NCBI GenBank assembly: GCA_002391235.1
Contig: DGRX01000022.1
Span: forward strand, 1-40,197
Direction: 5' to 3'
Origin: Treponema sp. UBA4377
GTDB lineage: Bacteria > Spirochaetota > Spirochaetia > Treponematales > Treponemataceae
DNA length: 40,197 nucleotides
Position 1 is the stretch's first letter. Every line of letters starts with the position of its first letter. Below are positions 1 to 7,139 of the stretch, piece after piece. The notes below the pieces were generated by a model. The model worked only from the letters and a program-made list of their open reading frames with translations, ran no database searches and had not been told where the DNA came from. The position numbers were made by a program, and so were the translations under genes.

Positions 1-244
1 GCATACAAATCGCCATTGATGTTGCCTGCCTCTGTTCATTCCTCCTTTTGCATAATTCTACACCAAAAAAATGGATTTTTCCATAGGGGGAAAAAAAATT
101 TTTTTAAAAATTTTCGTCCGCCGAAAAAAAACGCGCGTTTTTTGGCAAAAACCGGCGCAATTTTTTTTCAGGGCCTACAAATCGCTATTGATGGGAATAA
201 ACGGCGGGATTTTGACGGGAGCGAAAAACGCTATATATAGGGGG
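1..244. other. AT-rich intergenic region with palindrome
   Basis: No convincing gene is visible. The stretch has long A and T runs and a perfect 18-base palindrome at 126-143 (six A, CGCGCG, six T), which could act as a hairpin. The phrase ACAAATCG(C/T)ATTGATG occurs twice, near 5-21 and 177-193. A small AGCG-A5-CGCT hairpin at 220-232 lies just downstream of the minus-strand gene ending at 245 and may help end its transcript. The one repeat unit at 53-86 is listed separately. Confidence 0.5.
53..86. repeat. 34-base repeat, left copy
   Basis: This 34-base segment begins TAATTCTACACCAAAAAA and ends TTTTTCCATAG. A second copy with the same beginning and end lies at 3152-3185 in the same orientation, differing only at a few central bases. 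The two copies bracket the left accessory gene cluster (245-3133), so they could mark the ends of an inserted block or be a dispersed intergenic repeat. Confidence 0.6.
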
Positions 245-709
245 TCACTGCTTTAATGAATATAATACACTTTTCTTTAATTTTTCATCAAATTCTTTCT
301 GCTTTTTGTGATTCAATTCATCATTGAAAATTTCCGTCCCCCTTTTTAATTCCGTGTCATAGAAAACGCTGTCAGGAAATGTGTGATTCCATAGAAAATA
401 TACGGAATCCCTATCATAGTCCAAATAAACAAAGAACTCATCTTCATTATTCTTTATGCGTATAAGATTTTTTGAAACCACAATGCCTTTTTCCAGCATA
501 TCATGAACATGGTCATAACTGCATGTATACGCAATCAAATATTCTGAAGAAGTTATTTTTTCTATTGTCAATGAAACATAGGAATTATCGCCATATTCAT
601 GAACCCAAATTCCGCACATATTGTCAATTTTTTCATGCGCATAACATGCAAATGTTAGAATAAAGTTTAAAACGATTAGAATTAAAATCTTGGCTCCACG
701 ATTTTCCAT
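245..709 (-). CDS. Probable exported or lipoprotein, unknown function
   Basis: The protein has 154 residues and I do not recognise its family. The start was set at the ATG at 709 because AGAGG lies about 8 bases upstream; the longer frame would run back into the ATPase gene. The N-terminus is a hydrophobic signal (ILILIVLNFILTFAC) ending in a cysteine that could be a relaxed spirochaete lipobox. The mature part begins near a CGIW motif, is beta-rich in appearance with many aromatic residues, and ends in a lysine-rich helix. It follows the ATPase gene at 732-1985 by 22 bases and is probably cotranscribed with it. Low GC and lack of a recognisable family suggest acquired DNA. Confidence 0.65.
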   Translation of the reverse strand: MENRGAKILILIVLNFILTFACYAHEKIDNMCGIWVHEYGDNSYVSLTIEKITSSEYLIAYTCSYDHVHDMLEKGIVVSKNLIRIKNNEDEFFVYLDYDRDSVYFLWNHTFPDSVFYDTELKRGTEIFNDELNHKKQKEFDEKLKKSVLYSLKQ

Positions 710-731
710 GTTTTTCCTCTTAAAACATTTT

Positions 732-1985
732 TTATAATTCCAAAGAATTGTCGTCAAGCAGAAAATTCCATAAGCCGATAGTGACAATTCCATTTTCATC
801 ACGGCGGGGCATTATGTCATCCTTTACTACAACGATTTTTTTGAAAGAGTCTTTTATTTCCAACAAAGAGCGTTTTTCTTGACTTTCCTTTTCTTCGGAA
901 GAAAGCGACAATGCCGATTGAATATAGTATTTTCTGCTTCCGCGATTTGCAATAAAATCAACTTCATACGAGCTTTTTGTAGTCTTTGAGTTTTCATCTT
1001 TTCCGTATTTTTCAACTATTCCGACATCGACCTTGAAGCCTCGAATTTTCAATTCATTGAAAATTATGTTTTCCATTATGTGGGTTTCCTCAGACTGGCG
1101 GAAATTGAGCCGCGCGTTTCTGAGGCCTGTGTCTTCAAAATAATATTTGACAGGAGTGTTGATGTATTTCTTTCCCTTTACATCGTATCGTTGGGCGTCG
1201 GAAATAATATACGCGTCTTTCAAGTAGCCGATATAACTGTTGATTGTTTGATGGCTGAAATCTATTTTCTTTTCGCTTTTGAATGTATTCTCCAATTTAG
1301 TGGGGTTGGTAAGGGAGCCGACGCTTGAAGCAAGAATGTTCACAAGCTCGTCAAGCTCGTCTTTGTTGCGGATTTTCCGGCGTTCGATTATGTCGGAAAG
1401 GTAAGTCTTTTCAAAAAGCCTGATTAGATAATCTTCCTTGTCTTCCTGATTTTTATATGAAAGAACCAACGGAAGCCCGCCGTACATAAAATACTCGTCC
1501 CAGCCTTCCGCCTTTGATCCGTCGTATGCGGACATGAACTCGCTGAATGAAAGCGGATGCATCCTGATTTCATCGCCGCGGTCTTTGAAAATCGTGGAAA
1601 TTTCGGAAGACAAAAGCGTAGAGTTGCTGCCGGTAACATAAACGTCAACGTTCGGCATTTTAAGGAATCCGTTTAAGACACGCTCAAAGCCGTCAACTTC
1701 CTGAATTTCGTCAAGAAGGACATAGTGCATTTTGTCGTCCTTGATTTTGCCGCGAACATACTCGCCGAGCGCGTGCCTGTCCAAAAGCGCCTCATGCACC
1801 TCGTCGTCAAGGGCGGCCTCAATGATGTGGTCCGCGGGAATTTTCTCCGACAAAAGGCGTTTCTTAAACAAAGTGAAAAGAAGATAAGACTTTCCGCAAC
1901 GCCGCGGACCCGTAACGACTTTTATAAGACCGTTTCCCTTGCGCGACAAAAGCTTTTCAAGGTATCTTTGCCGTTTTATAATCAT
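732..1985 (-). CDS. AAA ATPase with DUF4143 C-terminal domain
   Basis: This 417-residue protein belongs to the AAA_14/DUF4143 ATPase group, common in bacterial accessory DNA and of unknown physiological role. The P-loop is GPRRCGKS at about residues 26-33. The Walker B strand reads HYVLLDEIQE near residue 90, followed by a sensor-like TGSN. The C-terminal half carries the DUF4143 region, including a nuclease-fold-like segment (SYEVDFIANRG and following residues) where a D and a lysine-rich strand are seen. The gene starts at 1985 with an AAGGGG-type ribosome site. An inverted repeat overlies its upstream region (1999-2031). A distant relative lies at 38760-39977. The context of orphan secreted proteins gives no clear function. 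Confidence 0.85.
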   Translation of the reverse strand: MIIKRQRYLEKLLSRKGNGLIKVVTGPRRCGKSYLLFTLFKKRLLSEKIPADHIIEAALDDEVHEALLDRHALGEYVRGKIKDDKMHYVLLDEIQEVDGFERVLNGFLKMPNVDVYVTGSNSTLLSSEISTIFKDRGDEIRMHPLSFSEFMSAYDGSKAEGWDEYFMYGGLPLVLSYKNQEDKEDYLIRLFEKTYLSDIIERRKIRNKDELDELVNILASSVGSLTNPTKLENTFKSEKKIDFSHQTINSYIGYLKDAYIISDAQRYDVKGKKYINTPVKYYFEDTGLRNARLNFRQSEETHIMENIIFNELKIRGFKVDVGIVEKYGKDENSKTTKSSYEVDFIANRGSRKYYIQSALSLSSEEKESQEKRSLLEIKDSFKKIVVVKDDIMPRRDENGIVTIGLWNFLLDDNSLEL

Positions 1986-1998
1986 TTTACGCCCCTTG

Positions 1999-2031
1999 CC
2001 TTGTATTCTCAGAATAGTTGTAAATACAAGG
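1999..2031 (-). promoter_or_regulatory. Inverted-repeat operator of DUF4143 ATPase gene
   Basis: Arms CCTTGTATT (1999-2007) and AATACAAGG (2023-2031) form a 9-base inverted repeat with a 15-base spacer, 14 bases upstream of the ATPase start. On the minus strand the spacer contains TATTCT, a possible -10 box. No good -35 box is seen at standard spacing. The layout parallels the operator in front of the second DUF4143 gene at 39997-40035. Confidence 0.5.
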
Positions 2032-2275
2032 TTTTAGTAAATAGGATTATGCCGTACTTTTTGGATAAAATCAATAGGCCAATGTGAACCATGCTGAAAA
2101 TATTGCCAAGTTGGAGCGGAATGATTGCGTTTTGCGGACAGCGAAAAAACGCTAAATGCCGGGCTTGTTTATCGCTATTATTACAACTCTTGGAATTAAC
2201 TGTTCTTCTAAATATTTTATTATATTAATCATTATGATATTCCATGCTAATTCTGATTTTTAAGAAATAATCCTC
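2032..2275. other. Intergenic region, nothing recognised
   Basis: There is no supported gene between the ATPase promoter region and the lipoprotein gene that ends at 2276. The only local structure seen is a small AGCG-A6-CGCT hairpin at 2140-2153, similar to the one at 220-232. The distal part is very AT-rich. Confidence 0.4.
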
Positions 2276-2710
2276 TTACTTGACCAATATTCCATTCGTG
2301 AATTCAATCCAAAAATAATTTTCATAATCGTCGTACAATCTAAATTCACCCATGCATTTATACTTGCATTTAACAGTAATGGTTTTATTTAGGAATTCTC
2401 GCTCTACACTTGGCTTCATTTTTATCGTTATCATTTTTCCCGTTTTTGATTTTGTATTAAACAATTGCTCGTCATACATGTATACAACACACTCATTAAG
2501 TAAAGGCTGGTCTTTAGGTCTATACATTTCTTTTACAACGCCGGTTATATAAAAAGTATTCTGTTTGTTTTTTTTAATGTAAAATTCTGTTAATTCATAG
2601 CTCTCTTTTAATAAATCGGAATAAGAACACTTTAGTGGTTCCTTATTGTCGCAGGAAGTGAATGTCACAAAGGCGAGAATTATTGAAAGTATAATTAAAT
2701 ATTTTTTCAT
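2276..2710 (-). CDS. Lipoprotein with probable OB-fold domain
   Basis: The protein has 144 residues. It begins with a classic lipoprotein signal (MKKYLIILSII...TFTSC), so Cys20 should be the lipidated residue. The rest alternates short beta strands (FYITGVVKEMY, MITIKMK, NKTITVKCKY) in a pattern like the tRNA_anti-like OB-fold family of small bacterial lipoproteins; this assignment is by eye only. An AGGAG ribosome site sits just before the start. It lies 69 bases downstream of the small membrane protein gene at 2780-3133 on the same strand and may share its transcript. Ligand and function are unknown. Confidence 0.75.
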   Translation of the reverse strand: MKKYLIILSIILAFVTFTSCDNKEPLKCSYSDLLKESYELTEFYIKKNKQNTFYITGVVKEMYRPKDQPLLNECVVYMYDEQLFNTKSKTGKMITIKMKPSVEREFLNKTITVKCKYKCMGEFRLYDDYENYFWIEFTNGILVK

Positions 2711-2779
2711 AAAACACTCCTATGTTATTCATTTATTTTGAGCGTTGACATCAAAAACGCTTTATGTGGGGTATTTTAA

Positions 2780-3133
2780 TCATTTGAAAAAGCGCAAATA
2801 CACACATATGCCAAGTGCAAACGCAATGAAATAAGTTGCCACAGTTGTTTTGGAACGGATTTGTGACTTTTCCAAAAAGCTAAGGTACTCTTGCTTTTTT
2901 GTTGTTTCATACATATATGACAATCTGTTTTCCATTGAAAACTTTAACACGGCTATAGGATATTTTAAATCTTCGCCCTCAAATCGCGCTCCTATCTTTT
3001 CAAGCGTATCTAAATCATTTTCTTTTCTTAAAAAAGATACAAATTCATTGTAGTCCTTTTTCCCTTCAATCCAAATATAAGCAAATGCAACTATGGAGCC
3101 GATAAACGCAATCAACAAAAGATAATTTATCAT
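2780..3133 (-). CDS. Small membrane protein with two terminal helices
   Basis: The protein has 117 residues and an unrecognised family. A transmembrane helix occupies roughly residues 3-22 (INYLLLIAFIGSIVAFAYIW) and another the C-terminus (VATYFIAFALGICVYLRF). Between them is a charged, helical cytoplasmic or periplasmic loop of about 70 residues rich in K and E. The start at 3133 has a GAAGGA ribosome site. The gene lies immediately downstream of the 18-base repeats and the small-RNA-like unit at 3194-3303, so read-through of that terminator could contribute to its expression. Low GC matches the neighbouring accessory genes. Confidence 0.65.
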   Translation of the reverse strand: MINYLLLIAFIGSIVAFAYIWIEGKKDYNEFVSFLRKENDLDTLEKIGARFEGEDLKYPIAVLKFSMENRLSYMYETTKKQEYLSFLEKSQIRSKTTVATYFIAFALGICVYLRFFK

Positions 3134-3151
3134 TTCAATCCTTCATTTGTC

Positions 3152-3200
3152 TAATTCTACACCAAAAAATTTGTTTTTTCCATAGTTCCACCCCAAAAAA
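3152..3200. repeat. 34-base repeat, right copy, plus adjacent degenerate unit
   Basis: Positions 3152-3185 repeat the element seen at 53-86. A third, degenerate copy of its first 18 bases follows at 3183-3200 (TAGTTCCACCCCAAAAAA), giving the consensus TARTTCYACMCCAAAAAA. The A run of this last unit also serves as the T-tract of the minus-strand terminator at 3202-3225. Confidence 0.6.
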
Positions 3201-3225
3201 TAGCCCCCGACGGACGCCGGGGGCT
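3194..3225 (-). terminator. Intrinsic terminator, minus strand
   Basis: AGCCCCC (3202-3208) pairs with GGGGGCT (3219-3225) around a short GC-rich loop. On the minus strand the hairpin is followed by TATTTTTT. No annotated gene lies upstream of it on that strand, which is why a short independent transcript is proposed. Confidence 0.75.
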
Positions 3226-3268
3226 GGAGGAGAACTTTATCAGGAACAAGGTTCCTTTAACAACTTAC
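3194..3268 (-). ncRNA. Candidate small RNA with C-rich target-binding segment
   Basis: A minus-strand transcript of about 75 bases is predicted between a strong promoter (3275-3303) and an intrinsic terminator. It would carry a hairpin AGGAAC/GTTCCT (3242-3256), then an apparently unpaired segment containing TTCTCCTCC, then the terminator hairpin. CUCCUCC is complementary to Shine-Dalgarno sequences, as in known trans-acting small RNAs with C-rich loops; the targets are inference. An alternative is an attenuated leader for the minus-strand genes starting at 3133. Confidence 0.5.
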
Positions 3269-3274
3269 AAAGTT

Positions 3275-3303
3275 AGCATACACTAACTTTAAAAAAATGT
3301 CAA
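3275..3303 (-). promoter_or_regulatory. Sigma-70 promoter overlapped by palindrome
   Basis: On the minus strand TTGACA (3298-3303) and TATGCT (3275-3280) are separated by exactly 17 bases, a near-ideal promoter. A perfect 8-base inverted repeat, AAAGTTAG (3269-3276) and CTAACTTT (3283-3290), straddles the -10 box and looks like an operator for a dimeric regulator. Confidence 0.7.
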
Positions 3304-3368
3304 GCGTTTTTTCAAAAAAAATTTTAAAAAAAACGTTAAAAATGCATTAACTCCTATATCTTATAGGT

Positions 3369-5282
3369 ATGGGAAATTTATTCATAAAACTAAAGGCGTT
3401 GTTTGCGCGGAACTCCGCCGCATCAAAAAGCGCCGCGAATCTTAGGCTTGCTAAAATTCTTGGCTTTGCCAAAATCTTTTGCAAGCCTAAGAATGCCGCC
3501 GCATCTTTTGGTCCTGCCGACAGCCCGGACGCGGACGAGCTTCCTGAGGCTCTGCGCGGAAAAGTTTTTGCCGCTGAATCAAGCGAAGCCGACGACCCGG
3601 TCTTGTCAGTGGCCAAAAATGTCTTTGGCGTCTCGCACCTTTATCCATGGCAACGGCTTGTAATCGGAAACATTCTTGACGCGGCGGCGGATATGGCCGC
3701 GGGCAGTCCTGGTCTTGCAAATGATTCTGCCGCTGGCGCGACCGACGTTTTTTGCATGGGCCGGCAAATCGTATTGCTTCCAACCGGCGCCGGAAAGTCG
3801 ATGTGCTTTTTGCTGCCGGCGCTGATGCTGCCAGGCCCGACGCTGGTTTTTTATCCCTTGCTCGCTTTGATGGCCGACCAAAAGCGCCGCTTGGAGCAAA
3901 ACGGAATTGAATGCGTCGTCTTTAGGGGCGGCCAAAGCGAAGATGAGCGGGAAGAAAATTTTAGGCGTCTTGCCGTCGGAGCCAAAATAATTTTGGCCAA
4001 TCCGGAAGTTTTGCAAAGCGAGCGGCTCTTGCAGCGCTTTAAGGCTTGCAATATTTCGCACATCGCGATTGACGAGGCGCACTGCGTGGCGGAGTGGGGC
4101 GACACATTCCGGCCCGCCTACCTTACGCTTGGAAAAATTATCGAGACGCTTTCAGTCCCGCTTGTGACAGCCTTTACGGCCACCGCCTCTCCCACAGTGT
4201 TGGAACGCGTAAGCCAAGTTTTGTTCGGCGGCTCCTGCCATCTTGTTCGCGGAGAAAGCGACCGGCCAAACATTCATTATTCCGTTCAATACGCATGGGC
4301 AAAGAAAAAGGCCGCCTGCCGTCTGGCCGTTACGGAGCAAAAGCCAATGCTGATTTTTTGCGGAACCAGGGCCAAGGCAGAAGACATGGCGCGCGAGCTT
4401 TTCGAATGTGTAGGCTCCGACAAAGTCCGCTTTTACCACGCAGGCCTAAGCCGGCAAGAAAAAGACGCCGTTGAAAAATGGTTCTTTCCCAAAACGGACG
4501 CGATCCTCTGCTGCACTTGCGCTTTTGGCATGGGCGTTGACAAGCCCGACGTTCGCACTGTCGTTCACCTAGAGCCAAGCGCGACTGCGGAAAGCTACAT
4601 CCAAGAAGCGGGCAGGGGAGGCCGCGACAAAAAAGTTTCCAAGGCGATTTTGTTGTGGAGCCGCGAGGATTCGTTCAACTGGCAAAAGTATCCTGCCTCA
4701 AGCCGCGAGCGAGTGATTTTAAGCTTTGCCCAAAGCGCAAGCTGCCGCCGGCAAGTTTTGCTTGACGCGCTTGGAGGCGAAAAGGCGATTTGCTCAGGCT
4801 GCGACATTTGCGACTCGCAAGCGGCGGCGCGGGATCTTGGGCGCGAAAAGAAAATTTCGTGGAAGGCTCCAAGCGTTTTTGACGCCCAAGACGCGCGCTT
4901 GGTCCACAAGTTGATTCGCAAAAACCAAAACTACTGCAGCCGCGAAAAAATCGTAAAGCTTGCGATGGAAAAATTGAACGCGTTTGATAGAAAAATTTTT
5001 GGACTGAACGTTTGGGATTCAAGCGACATCGACTTGATTTTGGAGCAGTTGGAAAAGTCAGGCTCCGTTTACAACGCGGGCTTTTTGTGGGAGAACGCGA
5101 TGGCCGCGCTTAGGGACATCTCTAGCCCTCCGCGCCGTCATCCCCTGTGCCTTCATCCTCGCCCGCTTTCTTCTCTTCTGCCTTCTTTGCGGGCTCGGGC
5201 TTGGGCGCTCTTTTCTTCTTGGGCTTTGCCGGCTTTTTCACATAGCGCGCGACAAAAAAGACAAAATTCAAGTAAAGAATAA
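3369..5282 (+). CDS. recQ: RecQ-like ATP-dependent DNA helicase
   Basis: This superfamily 2 helicase would unwind DNA 3' to 5' during recombination and repair. Visible motifs are LYPWQ near residue 92, Walker A LLPTGAGKS near 137, the DEAH box IAIDEAHCVAEWG near 235, motif V-VI GVDKPDVRTVVH and QEAGRGGRDKK near 390-417, and a zinc-binding cluster CRR...CSGCDIC at about 458-478. No HRDC domain is seen. The first 80 residues are an alanine-rich extension. The last ~52 residues (from about 585) are low-complexity, rich in R, P and S, and are simply the antisense of the opposing gene at 5122-5358. The natural end may therefore lie near 5120, with a frameshift or sequence error, or the genes truly overlap. 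The start has only a weak ribosome site. Confidence 0.85.
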   Translation: MGNLFIKLKALFARNSAASKSAANLRLAKILGFAKIFCKPKNAAASFGPADSPDADELPEALRGKVFAAESSEADDPVLSVAKNVFGVSHLYPWQRLVIGNILDAAADMAAGSPGLANDSAAGATDVFCMGRQIVLLPTGAGKSMCFLLPALMLPGPTLVFYPLLALMADQKRRLEQNGIECVVFRGGQSEDEREENFRRLAVGAKIILANPEVLQSERLLQRFKACNISHIAIDEAHCVAEWGDTFRPAYLTLGKIIETLSVPLVTAFTATASPTVLERVSQVLFGGSCHLVRGESDRPNIHYSVQYAWAKKKAACRLAVTEQKPMLIFCGTRAKAEDMARELFECVGSDKVRFYHAGLSRQEKDAVEKWFFPKTDAILCCTCAFGMGVDKPDVRTVVHLEPSATAESYIQEAGRGGRDKKVSKAILLWSREDSFNWQKYPASSRERVILSFAQSASCRRQVLLDALGGEKAICSGCDICDSQAAARDLGREKKISWKAPSVFDAQDARLVHKLIRKNQNYCSREKIVKLAMEKLNAFDRKIFGLNVWDSSDIDLILEQLEKSGSVYNAGFLWENAMAALRDISSPPRRHPLCLHPRPLSSLLPSLRARAWALFSSWALPAFSHSARQKRQNSSKE

Positions 5283-5358
5283 TCACCGCCGCCGTAATGA
5301 TAGTAATTGGATTTTTCAACACGCCGAGAACAACCGGCAGCATCGCCCCTATTTTCAT
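5122..5358 (-). CDS. Small single-helix membrane protein with Lys/Ala-rich tail
   Basis: The protein has 78 residues from the ATG at 5358. It has a hydrophobic segment (roughly residues 12-35, PITIITAAVIILYLNFVFFVA) followed by a tail of K, P, A and E repeats. I recall similar short proteins in treponemes but know no function. The start at 5358 was preferred because GATAAT ends six bases before it, fitting the leaderless pattern seen elsewhere here, although no good -35 is visible. An upstream ATG at 5394 lies inside the fold-back arm at 5381-5425. The gene's 3' part overlaps the end of the recQ frame on the opposite strand by about 160 bases. Confidence 0.65.
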   Translation of the reverse strand: MKIGAMLPVVLGVLKNPITIITAAVIILYLNFVFFVARYVKKPAKPKKKRAPKPEPAKKAEEKKAGEDEGTGDDGAEG

Positions 5359-5380
5359 GCCATTATTATCGGCATATTGG

Positions 5381-5550
5381 CTTGGTAACCGCATAAAAAA
5401 ATTATAATAAAAAAAACTTGGACGCTTTCAGCGGAAACCCGCCGCGAAAAAAGGCTTCCGCGCTTCGCTTGCGCAGAATTTTTTTCGAAACGGAACTCCG
5501 CTTCCGCGTCCAAGTTTTACATATAACTTTACCTTTATGCGGTTGCCAAG
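5381..5550. repeat. Fold-back element D (170 bp)
   Basis: Arms at 5381-5425 and 5506-5550 are inverted copies, matching at about 34 of 45 positions, with CTTGG.AACCGCATAAA and AAACTTGGACGC conserved. Between them GC-rich inner arms (GCGG with CCGC, and an A-rich with a T-rich arm) continue the hairpin to an apex near 5460-5475. It abuts element A and overlaps the upstream region of the gene starting at 5358. It contains no credible reading frame. Confidence 0.65.
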
Positions 5551-5789
5551 GCAAACGGTAGGAGTGGCAATAAAAAAAACGGATATAGATAAGACCTGCG
5601 TGAGGTGGATGGGCGGTTTGCGAAAACACTCAATTTGCCCCTGCCGCGTTAGCGGCAGACGTAAATAGTTTCAAGGGGCAAATTGCGTGTAGCGACGATA
5701 TCGAGCGGTTTCGCAGGACGCGCATACGCCGGGAGCAGGGCTTTTTAAAGTCCGTTTTTTTGTATTTCTACCAATCCGGTTTGCCTTGG
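5546..5789. repeat. Fold-back element A (244 bp) with conserved core
   Basis: The outer arms are CCAAGGCAAAC (5546-5556) and GTTTGCCTTGG (5779-5789). Complementarity continues inward with internal loops. The core has a 10-base stem, CAATTTGCCC (5631-5640) with GGGCAAATTG (5676-5685). Its apex hairpin is CTGCCGC-GTTA-GCGGCAG (5641-5658), followed by ATAGTTTCAAG. Element B (12927-13156) has the same layout and loop sequences with different but still paired stems. The element ends 14 bases before the purA -35 box. Confidence 0.75.
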
Positions 5790-5803
5790 ACAATCACGCG
5801 TTG

Positions 5804-5832
5804 TTGAATAAATTCCGCAATATCGCTATAAT
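5804..5832 (+). promoter_or_regulatory. purA promoter
   Basis: TTGAAT (5804-5809) and TATAAT (5827-5832) are separated by 17 bases. The predicted leader to the purA start at 5904 is about 65 bases and includes a GAGG ribosome site, in contrast to the leaderless genes in this window. Confidence 0.75.
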
Positions 5833-5903
5833 ATCCCGGTTGCCTTGAGGCGGCGGTGTTTTGTCTTTGGGCGGCGAAATTTATTGATTTTTTGAGGCGT
5901 AAA

Positions 5904-7130
5904 ATGAACGTTGTCGTAATGGGAGCCCAGTGGGGCGACGAAGGCAAGGGAAAGATTGTTGACTTTTTGGCGCAAGACGCAAAGTATGTCGTGCGCTTTG
6001 CGGGCGGAGCCAACGCCGGCCACACGATTGTGGTTGACGGAAAAAAGTACGCGCTGCATCAAGTTCCGTCCGGAATTTTGTATCCCGGAAAGACTGTTTT
6101 CCTTGGCTCCGGAATGGTCATCGACCCCGAAGCGCTTTTTGCCGAACTTAAAATGCTCAAAGACAACGGAATCGATTGGGAAGGCCGCGTGTTCATTTCC
6201 GACCGCGCCCACATCGTCTTGCCCGGCTACCGCGAAATGGACAAAAAGCGCGACGCGGCCCGCAAGCGCCCGATCGGAACCACAGGCCGCGGAATCGGAA
6301 CCACATACTCCCAAAAGTCAGAGCGCGACGGAATCCGCTTGGCCGACCTTGACTGGGACGAAAAAATGGCCGACCTTGACCAGGCCGACAAGGACTTCCT
6401 CAAGCCCTACATGGAAAAGCTTCTTTCAATGCGCGTCAACATCGCCGAAAAAATGTGGGAATTCCGCAAGGAAAACATTTTGTTCGAGGGCGCCCAAGGC
6501 GCGATGCTCGACATCGACAGCGGAACTTATCCCTACGTTTCAAGCGGAGCCTCTTGTTCCGCCGGAGCGTCAACTGGCTCGGGAATCGGACCGCGCTCTT
6601 TGGACAGAATCTTTGGAGTTTTCAAGGCCTATGAGACGCGCGTCGGAAACGGCCCGATGCCCAGCGAATTCAACGCCGAAAGCGAGGGCGAGCTTTGCGA
6701 CTATGTCCGCAAGACAGGAAACGAGTTTGGCGTCACCACAGGCCGTCCGCGCCGTTGCGGCTACCTTGACTTGGTCGCGCTCCGCTACGCCTGCCATGTC
6801 AACTCAATCGACTCGCTTGTTTTGACGCACCTTGACATTTATGACGACATGGACGAGATAGAGGCTTGCATCGCCTACGAGATTGACGGAAAAATCGTGA
6901 CTGAATTCCCGACAAGCATTCCGGCACTCAACAAGGCCAAGCCTGTTTTGCAAAAGTTTGACGGCTGGAAAAAGGACCTCAAAAAGTGCGGCTCTTATTC
7001 CAAGATGCCCAAAAACGCCAAGACCTACATCGAGTTCATAGAAGACTTCACCAACACGCCGGTAGGAATCGTCTCTGTCGGAAGCGACCGCAACGAAACC
7101 TACTTGCGCATCAAGCCCTGGAAAAAATAA
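5904..7130 (+). CDS. purA: Adenylosuccinate synthetase
   Basis: PurA joins IMP and aspartate using GTP to make adenylosuccinate, the first committed step from IMP to AMP, in the cytoplasm. The 408-residue protein is close to the usual bacterial length. It starts MNVVVMGAQWGDEGKGK, carrying the glycine-rich GTP loop with the catalytic Asp and Lys. NAGHT and LHQVPSGIL follow, then the IMP-binding TTGRGIG region near 131-137, and the GTP-base motif with SVGSDR near the C-terminus. The start at 5904 was chosen for its GAGG ribosome site and for the family N-terminus; an in-frame upstream ATG at 5856 is unlikely. The lysR-type gene begins nine bases downstream. Confidence 0.95.
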   Translation: MNVVVMGAQWGDEGKGKIVDFLAQDAKYVVRFAGGANAGHTIVVDGKKYALHQVPSGILYPGKTVFLGSGMVIDPEALFAELKMLKDNGIDWEGRVFISDRAHIVLPGYREMDKKRDAARKRPIGTTGRGIGTTYSQKSERDGIRLADLDWDEKMADLDQADKDFLKPYMEKLLSMRVNIAEKMWEFRKENILFEGAQGAMLDIDSGTYPYVSSGASCSAGASTGSGIGPRSLDRIFGVFKAYETRVGNGPMPSEFNAESEGELCDYVRKTGNEFGVTTGRPRRCGYLDLVALRYACHVNSIDSLVLTHLDIYDDMDEIEACIAYEIDGKIVTEFPTSIPALNKAKPVLQKFDGWKKDLKKCGSYSKMPKNAKTYIEFIEDFTNTPVGIVSVGSDRNETYLRIKPWKK

Positions 7131-7139
7131 AAGCCGCTT

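Noticed and set aside
3369..3640. Alanine-rich N-terminus of RecQ as a separate gene or signal peptide
   Set aside because: It is in frame with the helicase and has no internal stop, cleavage site or membrane segment.
5381..5394. ATG at 5394 as start of the small membrane protein
   Set aside because: It lies in the fold-back arm without a ribosome site, and the ATG at 5358 fits the local -10 spacing better.
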